DNA of 8,742 bases from Cyanobacteria bacterium NC_groundwater_1444_Ag_S-0.65um_54_12 (lineage in GTDB: Bacteria; Cyanobacteriota; Sericytochromatia; S15B-MN24; VGJW01). Below are positions 1-6,902 of this stretch, piece by piece; position 1 is the stretch's first letter, and every line of letters starts with the position of its first letter. The stretch is from contig JACQUT010000237.1 in the NCBI GenBank assembly GCA_016267585.1, forward strand, positions 1-8,742, given 5' to 3'. The position numbers were made by a program, and so were the translations under genes. Below the pieces are notes generated by a model. It was not told the DNA's origin, made no database searches, and saw only the letters and a program-made list of their open reading frames with translations.

Positions 1-811
1 CCGCTACGCGTGCCGCACCGAAAATCTCACGCCGGTTTACTGAAACGCTGCCACGTGCCTGCCAATCCCAGAAATGACCTGCCAAGTTCATCCCAAAAAT
101 CGGGGTTAACCACTGCTGAAGTTCAAAGCTAGCCACGCCAGTAGGGAAACCGACCACTCGTTGCCGTGGTATGTCTTCGAGCACTTCGGCTTGTTGTAGG
201 TATAACAAGCAAAAAGAACGGTAACCTGGTAAAGGTTGCCAATTACTCGGAAATAATTCCGCTGATCTTGTCGAATCGCTAACGATAAAAGGTGTGGGCA
301 CTAGCAATGCTGGAGCACGGCTATTTGACAGCGCAGGAAGAGGGCTTTCAGGAATAACTGGTAATAGTTCCCAATCTCGCTCGCTTTGATAGATTGCTGA
401 CCCCACAATATTAATAAACAGGCGATTAGCCGTCTGTTCCAGACGGATATTAGGCTCTGCTATTGGTGCAAGCAGCAGTTCAGCGCTAACCAACGGCGGA
501 TTACCTGTTATTTCTGATATCTTCAGCGCGAGAATTAGCTGGCCATCCAGCTTGATTATTTGAGGCCCATCATGCAGCCTGGCATCGAGAATTTCTAAAA
601 TAATACGCCGATCTAGACGACGCGTGCGAATAGGAGCTGGACCAGAAAGCTCGAAGAGCAACCGTTGCCGGGCATCGTCATAGGAAACTTTTCGAATAAT
701 GACAGGTGTCGCATCGGCTGGTGCATCCCAAATCAAGCTTAAAATACCTGGCACTAAAACAGCTAGCAATGCCATGGCAAACGCAGCAAATCGCTCACCG
801 GGTCTAAGCAT
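1..811 (-). CDS. Partial exported protein with AMIN-like N-terminal domain; 3' end outside window
   Basis: This frame is open from an ATG at 811 to the window edge, giving 270 codons with no stop, so the gene is cut by the window. Residues 1-34 look like a signal peptide or membrane anchor: MLRPGERF, a hydrophobic stretch at about 9-28, then DAPADA. Residues 37-137 resemble an AMIN domain, a beta-rich envelope-binding module: a VSYDD..QRLLFELSGPAP strand pair, then RRIILEILDARL, and a repeat-like RLFINIVG near 131-137. A proline-rich linker follows (151-175). Residues 190-270 are less certain; the pattern N-L-A-G-H-F-W-D (242-249) followed by GSVSVNRREI is weakly reminiscent of the start of a phosphodiester glycosidase (NAGPA-like) domain. 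The ATG overlaps the kinase stop by 8 nt (ATGCTTAG), so translation is probably coupled; I see no clear Shine-Dalgarno. A second ATG at codon 13 is a less likely start. The gene is surely real; the AMIN call is moderate and the catalytic call weak. Confidence 0.8.
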   Translation of the reverse strand, partial: MLRPGERFAAFAMALLAVLVPGILSLIWDAPADATPVIIRKVSYDDARQRLLFELSGPAPIRTRRLDRRIILEILDARLHDGPQIIKLDGQLILALKISEITGNPPLVSAELLLAPIAEPNIRLEQTANRLFINIVGSAIYQSERDWELLPVIPESPLPALSNSRAPALLVPTPFIVSDSTRSAELFPSNWQPLPGYRSFCLLYLQQAEVLEDIPRQRVVGFPTGVASFELQQWLTPIFGMNLAGHFWDWQARGSVSVNRREIFGAARVA

Positions 812-1748
812 GCCGCAAACCGAAGCGCTCGATAGCCTGTCCCGCAGCGCCAATCATTCCGGCCCGCTCGCCCAAAGCAGCAATTTGTATCTGCTCCCCG
901 GACCAACGACGACCGCCCAAGATCCGATTCAGGCGCGAACGAACCTGGGATAAAAAAAGATCTGCTTGCGCAGCAATTCCGCCCCCTAGCAATATCACTT
1001 CAGGATCGCAGATATTAAAAATGCTGAGCAGCGCCAAAGCGAGGTAACGGGCAAATTCCGCCGTCAACTCACATGCTATTGGATCAGCCATCCTCGCCCG
1101 GCTAAAAACTTCCTGGGTCGTCGCCGTTGGCCCCCAAAAGTGTTGAGCCTGGCGACTAATAGCTGTTCCCGAGACATAAGCCTCGACGCAACCCTGCTGA
1201 CCACAATTACAAGGTCTACCATCAGGCACCAGTATGATATGACCTAATTCAGCTCCGCCACCGCGTTCGCCCCGCAACAAATGGCCGCGATCATAAATGC
1301 CAGCTCCAAAACCCGTCCCCAGGGTGATCGCCACCAACGACCGTTTGCCTTGCCCTGCCCCAATCCAGGCTTCACCCCAGGCTGCTGCATTGCCATCGTT
1401 ATCGCAACACACCGGTAAACCAGTCGCTGCATTGATATTGGCGGCAATTGACGTGCCCGCCCAACCAGGAATATTGGGTGTGCCATCAGTAATCTCGCCA
1501 CTCTCCCAGTCCACATGACCGGCAGACGCCACCCCGATTCCGACAATTCTATCAGAGCGGTAATCATCTGCTCTTGCTTTGAGCTTTTGCACTGCAGCTA
1601 CTAGCGATCGCAAGATCTCGGCGGAACCGTCTGCCAGCGGCGTAGTCAAGCGTATCTGGGCTAATACGTGACCGTCAGCTCCCCGTACCAGGCCCCCCAG
1701 AATCTTGGTACCGCCCACATCCAAACCAACAGCCAATTGTTCAACCAT
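804..1748 (-). CDS. ROK-family sugar kinase, probably N-acetylmannosamine kinase (NanK-like)
   Basis: A 314-residue ROK-fold kinase. It shows the phosphate-binding loop DVGGTK (10-15), the sugar-site segment with CDNDGNAA (115-122) in which D118 is the expected catalytic base, a second ATP loop LGTGFGAG (143-150), E168/H170 in GAELGH, and the ROK zinc site formed by H170 with C180, C182 and C187 (CNCGQQGC). The glycine loop LGGGI (254-258) is also present. There is no N-terminal helix-turn-helix, so it is an enzyme rather than a NagC/Mlc-type repressor. ROK members phosphorylate glucose, ManNAc, GlcNAc or other hexoses, and sequence alone does not separate them. The overlapping nanE argues for ManNAc to ManNAc-6-P, so NanK is the best guess, with glucokinase the alternative. 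The start at 1748 is chosen because a GAGG lies 6 nt upstream and the protein then begins just before the first beta strand. It overlaps nanE by 8 nt (ATGGTTGA). The stop is TAG. Confidence 0.9.
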   Translation of the reverse strand: MVEQLAVGLDVGGTKILGGLVRGADGHVLAQIRLTTPLADGSAEILRSLVAAVQKLKARADDYRSDRIVGIGVASAGHVDWESGEITDGTPNIPGWAGTSIAANINAATGLPVCCDNDGNAAAWGEAWIGAGQGKRSLVAITLGTGFGAGIYDRGHLLRGERGGGAELGHIILVPDGRPCNCGQQGCVEAYVSGTAISRQAQHFWGPTATTQEVFSRARMADPIACELTAEFARYLALALLSIFNICDPEVILLGGGIAAQADLFLSQVRSRLNRILGGRRWSGEQIQIAALGERAGMIGAAGQAIERFGLRHA

Positions 1749-2424
1749 AAATGGCCTCGACAAAACGCTTGGCAATGAGCTGCGGTCGGGTAATGGCCGA
1801 GCCCACCACTACCGCATGAGCCCCCCGACGCAGACCCTCTTTAGCTTGTTCTGGATACCAAACGTGACCTTCCAGCAAGACCGGCACGGAACACTGTGCT
1901 ACCAAAGCACTCAATAGCTCGAAGTCTGGTTGGTGCCGGGGTCCACCGCTTTGTGACGTATAACCCGCCAAAGTAGTGGCTACCGCATCAGCACCAAGCC
2001 GTACTGCAGCCAGCCCTTCTGCTAATGTGGAGATATCCGCCACTATGAGTTTCCCAAGTTTACGATGAACTAACGCAAAGGTAGTAGCAAGAGTTTGACC
2101 ATCAGGCCGCGGACTGGGAGTAGCTTCTATGGCAATGGCATCGGCTCCAGCAGCAGCAATCTGGCTAGCGGCTTCAAAAGTAGGAGTAATACGAGCCCAA
2201 TGCCCGCCATCAGTTTCAAATTTCCAGAGACCTAGTACTGGCAAGCTAGTTGCAGCCTTGATCGCTGCGATATCAGGCGGACTCTCAGCCCGGATAGCGG
2301 CAGCACCAGCCATGGCAGCAGCTTGCGCCATCTTGACCATATAAATTGAGCCATGAAGCGGTTCACCTGACTGTGCCTGACACGAGACGACCAGTTTCCC
2401 GGCGATTTGCTGTAAAAAGTCCAT
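1741..2424 (-). CDS. nanE: N-acylglucosamine-6-phosphate 2-epimerase (ManNAc-6-P epimerase)
   Basis: A 227-residue TIM-barrel epimerase of normal family length that interconverts ManNAc-6-phosphate and GlcNAc-6-phosphate in the cytosol. Family landmarks are in order: LVVSCQA..GEPLHG (11-25) at the first strand, IRAE (44-47), GLWK with K68 as the expected catalytic lysine (Lys66 in the Clostridium perfringens enzyme), IAIEATPSPRP (98-106), VADIST (128-133), ATTLAGYT (149-156), LLEGHV with E185 as the expected acid (Glu180 there), and VVVGSAITRP (205-214) at the phosphate-binding end. The ATG shares one base with the hutH stop (TAATG), with GGAAG 9 nt upstream, so this gene is translationally coupled to the histidine genes. 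The frame could be extended upstream to 2511, but that would place 29 unrelated residues inside hutH. No nagA, nagB or nanA is seen here to complete the pathway. Confidence 0.94.
   Translation of the reverse strand: MDFLQQIAGKLVVSCQAQSGEPLHGSIYMVKMAQAAAMAGAAAIRAESPPDIAAIKAATSLPVLGLWKFETDGGHWARITPTFEAASQIAAAGADAIAIEATPSPRPDGQTLATTFALVHRKLGKLIVADISTLAEGLAAVRLGADAVATTLAGYTSQSGGPRHQPDFELLSALVAQCSVPVLLEGHVWYPEQAKEGLRRGAHAVVVGSAITRPQLIAKRFVEAIYG
1755..1758 (-). promoter_or_regulatory. Shine-Dalgarno for the ROK kinase
   Basis: GAGG lies inside the last codons of nanE, 6 nt before the ATG at 1748. It favours this start over the in-frame ATG at 1775, which would add nine residues before the conserved first strand. 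Confidence 0.5.
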
Positions 2425-3977
2425 TAATCCAGACTTCCGACTGCAGCTTCCACCTTTTGTAAAATTCCACCGTCCCGCACTAACTGTACCGCAGATTGCC
2501 AGTCTTCCCACAAAGGGCGATCAGCGCCCAGGCGCGGCACTATTTCACGTATCGCCTCGTAGGCAGCCATGCTGCCTACGCCTGGCCGCAAGGGACGACG
2601 AAAATCTAGCCCCTGCGCTCCGCAAACTAGCTCGATCGCCAATACTTGCTGGACGTTGGACAAAATCTCCTGGGCTTGCCTGGCTGCTATGGTGCCCATA
2701 CTAACGTGATCTTCCTGCCCAGCACCGGTCGGGATCGAATCGACCGCTGCCGGGTGAGCAAGCACCTTGTTCTCGCTCACCAAAGCCGCTGCTGTATACT
2801 GCGCCAGCATGTAACCGGAATTGAGACCACCATCGCTTGTCAAAAAAGCTGGCAAACCGTTGGAATAATGATGGTTAACGAGGCGCTCAATGCGCCGTTC
2901 TGAAATGTTAGCCAGCTCGGCTAACGCTATCTTGCAAAAATCCATGGCCAGTGCAACTGGTTGCCCATGAAAATGGCCACCGGTGAGGACCTCTCGCCGC
3001 TCCGGGAAGATGAGCGGATTATCAGTCACTGCATTGATTTCTATCTTCAGCACATCATGCGCATAAGAAAAAGTATCGCGACTAGCACCATGAACTTGTG
3101 GCGCACAACGTAACGAATAGCAATCTTGCACGCGATTGCAGTCGACATGCGAAGCAAAAATTTCACTATCTGCCAAAAGTCTAAGCAAATTCCGAGCACT
3201 GACCAGTTGCCCCGGATGCGGTCGGAGTTCTTGAAAATATGGCAAAAAAGGCCGGCTTGATCCCAAGCAAGCATCGAGCGACATGGCGCAGGCGATATCT
3301 GCTAACTTCGCTAGCGCTTTGGCATCGCAAAGTACCAGACAACCAATGGCCGTCATCAGCTGTGTACCATTAATAAGAGCGAGACCTTCCTTGGCACCTA
3401 GTCGTATGGGCGAAAGATTGGCCTGTGCCAGCGCTTCTCCTGCTGGCAACAGTTCACCTTCTCGCTCAAGCCAACCTTCGCCTACCAGCGAAAGCGCCAT
3501 ATGCGCCAAAGGAGCCAGGTCACCGGAAGCCCCGACAGAGCCTTGCGACGGAATAACTGGATGTAAACGGCAATTTAACAGATCAAGTAAGCGTTCAATG
3601 ATCTCTATGCGCACCCCAGATGCTCCTTTGGCCAAGGCATTAGCTCGCAAAAGCAGCATCGCTCGCACCACCTCACGCGATAATGGCTTGCCTACACCTG
3701 AAGCATGACTACGTATGAGATTCTGTTGCAGATCCGCTACGGCATGCGGTGGGATGCGCCGATCCTTGAGCGCACCGAACCCCGTAGTCACACCATAGAC
3801 GGCTTGGCCCTCCGCAATCAATTCCTCTACAAAACGCCTGCTTTGCGCTACTCGTTCTTGGCAAGCCGGATGCAACGCCGCTGGCACAGCAAAGCGTGCC
3901 ACCCGAACTACTTCCTCAACAGTTAACTGCTCACCGCCAACCGTTATGGAGTCTCTTTGCCGTATGCTGTGTGTCAT
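2424..3977 (-). CDS. hutH: Histidine ammonia-lyase (histidase)
   Basis: A 517-residue member of the aromatic amino acid lyase family; it removes ammonia from L-histidine to give trans-urocanate, the first step of the pathway. The signature GSVGASGDLAPLAH is at about 146-159; A150-S151-G152 are the residues that cyclise into the MIO electrophile. The catalytic tyrosine loop YGVTTGFG begins at Y61. Further conserved blocks are INGTQ, the YSLRCAPQVHG segment, TDNPL, and the late segment with SENK and SIPTGAGQEDHVSMG. Length is normal. The start ATG lies 10 nt after the ftcD stop; the spacer contains GAGAAGG very close to the ATG (3 nt), a short but usable spacing. It is the last of the four hut enzymes in the transcript although it acts first. 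Its TAA stop overlaps the nanE ATG by one base. Confidence 0.98.
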   Translation of the reverse strand: MTHSIRQRDSITVGGEQLTVEEVVRVARFAVPAALHPACQERVAQSRRFVEELIAEGQAVYGVTTGFGALKDRRIPPHAVADLQQNLIRSHASGVGKPLSREVVRAMLLLRANALAKGASGVRIEIIERLLDLLNCRLHPVIPSQGSVGASGDLAPLAHMALSLVGEGWLEREGELLPAGEALAQANLSPIRLGAKEGLALINGTQLMTAIGCLVLCDAKALAKLADIACAMSLDACLGSSRPFLPYFQELRPHPGQLVSARNLLRLLADSEIFASHVDCNRVQDCYSLRCAPQVHGASRDTFSYAHDVLKIEINAVTDNPLIFPERREVLTGGHFHGQPVALAMDFCKIALAELANISERRIERLVNHHYSNGLPAFLTSDGGLNSGYMLAQYTAAALVSENKVLAHPAAVDSIPTGAGQEDHVSMGTIAARQAQEILSNVQQVLAIELVCGAQGLDFRRPLRPGVGSMAAYEAIREIVPRLGADRPLWEDWQSAVQLVRDGGILQKVEAAVGSLD

Positions 3978-3987
3978 TCGCCTTCTC

Positions 3988-5586
3988 TTACCGCATTGCC
4001 TGAGCCGGCCTGCCCTTGGAGTCTTTCAGCAGCCTGTTCTGCAATGCCACCTCGGGGATCTTGTCTGACAGAACTTCCCAAAGTCGCTCACGAAGGGATT
4101 TAGCCTTTATCAGAAGCTCAATAGCAATCGCTCGCTGTTCAGATACCCAGCTAGCATCTTTGATGGCGTCCAGGTTAATGGCAACGTTAAGCAGGGCGCC
4201 TTCCAAGGACCCTAACGCTAGCAGCACTGCTACTCCGGCATCTGACGCAGCCTGCTGATTACCACGCTCCAGAGCCAACAGGGCTAAATCAGCTACTGCA
4301 ACGGCTTGTTCGGCAACTTGCAATGGCACCTTGGCAGCAAGCTTGGTGGCTTCTTGTATCTGGTCGCGGCGCTGTTGCTTCTCTTCCGCGGTTTCTTTAG
4401 GAAGAGCCAACGCCGCGATAACAGCTTGAAAAGCAGCCGCATCACTATTCACCGCCTGCAGGGCTTCGGTAACGGCAGCCTCGCCGGCAGTCACGAGCTG
4501 ATCAGCCGTCGCTTTCACCTGTTCATAATTTGGCCCTTTGGTCAGCCGGCCCACCATGGCAACTAGTGCGCTAGCCAGTGCGCCAGCTAATGCGGCTACA
4601 CTGCCACCACCGGGTACCGCCGAACTCGCTGCGACCTTTCCCAAAAAATCAGGAATTGGCAATTCTGAAAAATCGCACCCCACTTCTTGTTGCTGGCGGA
4701 TTCGTTCCTCCAAGACCAGATCGATTGACCAATTACCTACCTGCAAATATGCTGCCGCCGCCTCGTTTAGCGCTGCTTGCGGTATAAGCCCGACTATTTC
4801 GGAATCAGTTACCGCAACACCATAACGCTTGGCTTCAGCCTTCACCAACTCTTGAACGCGATAAAGGGACGTCTTTTCAAAGTCAAGGAGATTCATCGAG
4901 ACTTGCGCCACTTGTCTTTCGGCAAGATATACCCCGAGAGCCTGCACATTTTGCAATCCCCCGCTCGATGCCCGCACTGCCTTGGCAATATTTTGGGCAA
5001 TTTTCAAATCCTTCGTGCCGAGCTGGAGATTATAAGCAATCAAAAACGGCCGCGCGCCTATCGCTGTCGCACCAGCGGCAGGATGGGGAACCGAGGGGCC
5101 AAAATCAGGGTGCCATTGGGTTTCAGCCAACTTCTCGACCAAGCCTTCGAATTCACCTTTACGGATATTTGCCAACACTCGCCGTTCCGCCACGCGCGCT
5201 GCCGCGGCATAGAGAAACACTGGTATGCCAAACAATTTGGCTACTTCGGCTCCTACCGCTTTTGCCAACTCTACGCAACACGCCAGATCGCAATCGCGCA
5301 CCGGCACAAAAGGCACTACATCGACCGCTCCCATTCGGGGATGTTCCCCTTTATGTTCTCGCAAATCGATATGCGCGATTGCCGCTTCATAGAGACGCAA
5401 AATGGCGCCACGCAAGGCTTTGGCATTACCGACCAAGGTAAAGACCGTGCGATTGTGGCTCAGGTCAGACGTGCGATCTAACAGAGTTATCCCACGCTCG
5501 GCAGCCATCGCCTCCCAAAGCATGGTAATCACTTCAGTACGCCGACCTTCACTTACGTTGGGTACACACTCTATGAGCTGCGACAT
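3988..5586 (-). CDS. ftcD: Bifunctional glutamate formimidoyltransferase / formimidoyl-THF cyclodeaminase
   Basis: A 532-residue fusion resembling the animal-type FTCD (about 540 residues). Residues 1 to ~180 form the N-terminal formiminotransferase subdomain: IECVPNVSEGR (5-15), LDRTSDLSHNRTVFT (36-50) and GEHPRMGAVDVVPF (80-93), with H82 at the same number as the catalytic histidine known from mammalian FTCD. Residues ~181-300 are the C-terminal formiminotransferase subdomain. The cyclodeaminase domain starts near 313 with the motif SSAVPGGGSVAALAGALA (321-338); D382 in NSDAAAF is a candidate catalytic aspartate, and the rest is all-helical. It transfers the formimino group of N-formimino-L-glutamate to tetrahydrofolate, releasing glutamate, and then makes 5,10-methenyl-THF and ammonia. 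This replaces HutG or HutF/HutG. GAGG lies 8 nt before the ATG. The 54-nt gap to hutI is the largest internal gap in the operon. Confidence 0.97.
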   Translation of the reverse strand: MSQLIECVPNVSEGRRTEVITMLWEAMAAERGITLLDRTSDLSHNRTVFTLVGNAKALRGAILRLYEAAIAHIDLREHKGEHPRMGAVDVVPFVPVRDCDLACCVELAKAVGAEVAKLFGIPVFLYAAAARVAERRVLANIRKGEFEGLVEKLAETQWHPDFGPSVPHPAAGATAIGARPFLIAYNLQLGTKDLKIAQNIAKAVRASSGGLQNVQALGVYLAERQVAQVSMNLLDFEKTSLYRVQELVKAEAKRYGVAVTDSEIVGLIPQAALNEAAAAYLQVGNWSIDLVLEERIRQQQEVGCDFSELPIPDFLGKVAASSAVPGGGSVAALAGALASALVAMVGRLTKGPNYEQVKATADQLVTAGEAAVTEALQAVNSDAAAFQAVIAALALPKETAEEKQQRRDQIQEATKLAAKVPLQVAEQAVAVADLALLALERGNQQAASDAGVAVLLALGSLEGALLNVAINLDAIKDASWVSEQRAIAIELLIKAKSLRERLWEVLSDKIPEVALQNRLLKDSKGRPAQAMR

Positions 5587-5640
5587 AATACCTGCCTCGT
5601 TTCGAAAATATAATTACCTTGATACTGCGCACTGTACCGC
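5587..5640 (-). other. 54-nt intergenic gap between hutI and ftcD
   Basis: This is the only internal gap longer than 10 nt. In transcript direction it starts with a weak potential hairpin (GGTAC...GTATC with one wobble pair), continues into an AT-rich tract (TAATTATATTTT) and ends with the ftcD Shine-Dalgarno GAGG. There is no stable stem followed by a U-run, so it is not a convincing intrinsic terminator. The AT-rich tract could act as a weak internal promoter -10, but I see no good -35 partner. Confidence 0.4.
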
Positions 5641-6897
5641 TTATGGCGGCGCAACTACCTGACCCTTTTTGATAACTACCCGCGCCAAATTGGCACCGAT
5701 ATAATAAGCAATCTCTCGATAATCAGTGCCTTCCCAAAGTACCATGTCAGCCTGATAGCCGGGCGCCAGGCGGCCCAGGCGATCGCCCAAACCACAAGCT
5801 GCCGCCGCATTTGCCGTAGCCGCAACCAATGCCTCAGCCGGCGAGAGCCTCAGTTGACAAACTGCTAACGACATCATCAAAGCCAGCGAGGCACTCGGAC
5901 AAGATCCGGGGTTAAAATCAGTGCCTAATGCGACCGGCACGCCTAACTCCACCATGCGGCGAGCTGGCGCTTGCTCCGTCAGGCCTAAAAAAGCATTCGT
6001 ACCAGGTAGCAAAACCGCTACCGTACCGCTGACAGCTAAAGCACGCAACCCATCATCATGCGCGTGGTGCAGGTGATCAGCAGAAATAGCTCCCAATTGT
6101 GCTGCCAAAAGCGCTCCACCCGTATTCGCGAACTCGTCGGCATGAATCTTGGGACGAAGGCCGTAAGCTAAACCTGCTCGGAGTAACCGTTCACTTTGCT
6201 CCCGGCTAAATACACCAACCTCGCAAAAAATATCGCAAAAACGTGCTATCCCCTGGGCTGCTACCGCAGGAAGCATCGTATCTACTATCAATTGAATGTA
6301 AGAATCGGCATCTTGCCCTGGTGGCACCGCATGCGCCCCTAGATAAGTCGGCACCAGTTCCAGCGGATGATTTGCCAGGTCATCTGCCATAATTGCCAGC
6401 TGCTTTAGCTCCGTTTCACAATCGAGCCCATAGCCACTTTTTGCTTCGGCTGTCGTGGTGCCTGACCCGAGCATGCGATCCAGCCGTCTAGACGTCTGGA
6501 CGACCAAATCTGATAAAGACGCCTGTCGAGTAGCCTGGACCGTTCGATGAATACCACCGCCCGCAGCCAAGATCTCGGCGTAAGTTGCACCAGCAGCTCT
6601 CAGCTCGAATTCCGCGACTCTTTCACCAGCATAAACCACATGCGTATGAGCATCAACCAACCCAGGCGTTACCACGCAGCCAGTAGCATCCAATATTCGC
6701 GTACCAGGCCCGACAGCTACAGCAGCGCGAACCTCATCAGTAGGGCCTACCGCTACTATCCGCCCAGCGGCACAAGCAATTGCTCCATCCGGAATTATGG
6801 CCAGCGTGCCCTGCTGCTTGCCCGACAATGGACCAACCATACCAGGCGTGACGACCGCAGCAGCATGCTGTATTAACAGCACTATATCAGCAACCAT
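5641..6897 (-). CDS. hutI: Imidazolonepropionase
   Basis: A 418-residue amidohydrolase that hydrolyses 4-imidazolone-5-propanoate to N-formimino-L-glutamate, the third step of histidine breakdown. The metal ligands expected from characterised HutI enzymes are present: H84 and H86 in VDAHTHVVYAG, H252 in KIHADEF, and D327 in ALGTDFNPG. Other family landmarks are AAGGGIHRTV (111-120), GTTTAEAKSGYG (146-157), YLGAHAVPP (185-193) and SADHLHHA (272-279). The start at 6897 is 5 nt after the hutU stop, with GGGGA 9 nt upstream. The same frame stays open back to 7176, but the added 93 residues are rich in Cys, Trp, Arg and Ser and lie wholly inside hutU, so they are an out-of-frame reading of hutU. 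The protein ends with VVAPP and a TAA stop. Confidence 0.97.
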   Translation of the reverse strand: MVADIVLLIQHAAAVVTPGMVGPLSGKQQGTLAIIPDGAIACAAGRIVAVGPTDEVRAAVAVGPGTRILDATGCVVTPGLVDAHTHVVYAGERVAEFELRAAGATYAEILAAGGGIHRTVQATRQASLSDLVVQTSRRLDRMLGSGTTTAEAKSGYGLDCETELKQLAIMADDLANHPLELVPTYLGAHAVPPGQDADSYIQLIVDTMLPAVAAQGIARFCDIFCEVGVFSREQSERLLRAGLAYGLRPKIHADEFANTGGALLAAQLGAISADHLHHAHDDGLRALAVSGTVAVLLPGTNAFLGLTEQAPARRMVELGVPVALGTDFNPGSCPSASLALMMSLAVCQLRLSPAEALVAATANAAAACGLGDRLGRLAPGYQADMVLWEGTDYREIAYYIGANLARVVIKKGQVVAPP

Positions 6898-6902
6898 AGA
6901 GA

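Noticed and set aside
430..446. Perfect 7-3-7 inverted repeat CCGTCTG-TTC-CAGACGG
   Set aside because: It falls inside the coding frame of the AMIN-like protein, with no T-run or promoter nearby; probably chance or a codon effect, though its geometry equals that of the operator candidate.
699..953. 84-codon plus-strand open frame spanning the kinase/AMIN junction
   Set aside because: Both halves are antisense to real minus-strand genes and the translation shows no recognisable domain.
2425..2511. Extension of nanE by 29 residues upstream
   Set aside because: It would overlap the conserved hutH reading frame by 88 nt and add residues unlike NanE; the TAATG junction at 2424 explains the start.
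3283..3708. 141-codon plus-strand open frame antisense to hutH
   Set aside because: Low-complexity Ser/Ala/Arg/Pro translation opposite the MIO region of hutH; typical antisense shadow of an Ala- and Leu-rich gene.
4777..5481. 234-codon plus-strand open frame antisense to ftcD
   Set aside because: It lies entirely opposite a gene with intact family motifs; its composition is rich in Arg, His, Cys and Gln, no domain is recognisable and there is no ribosome binding site of note.
6485..6497. Overlapping palindromes CGTCTAGACG and AGACGTCT
   Set aside because: Short, inside hutI where they encode the conserved-looking RRLDRM segment; no regulatory context.
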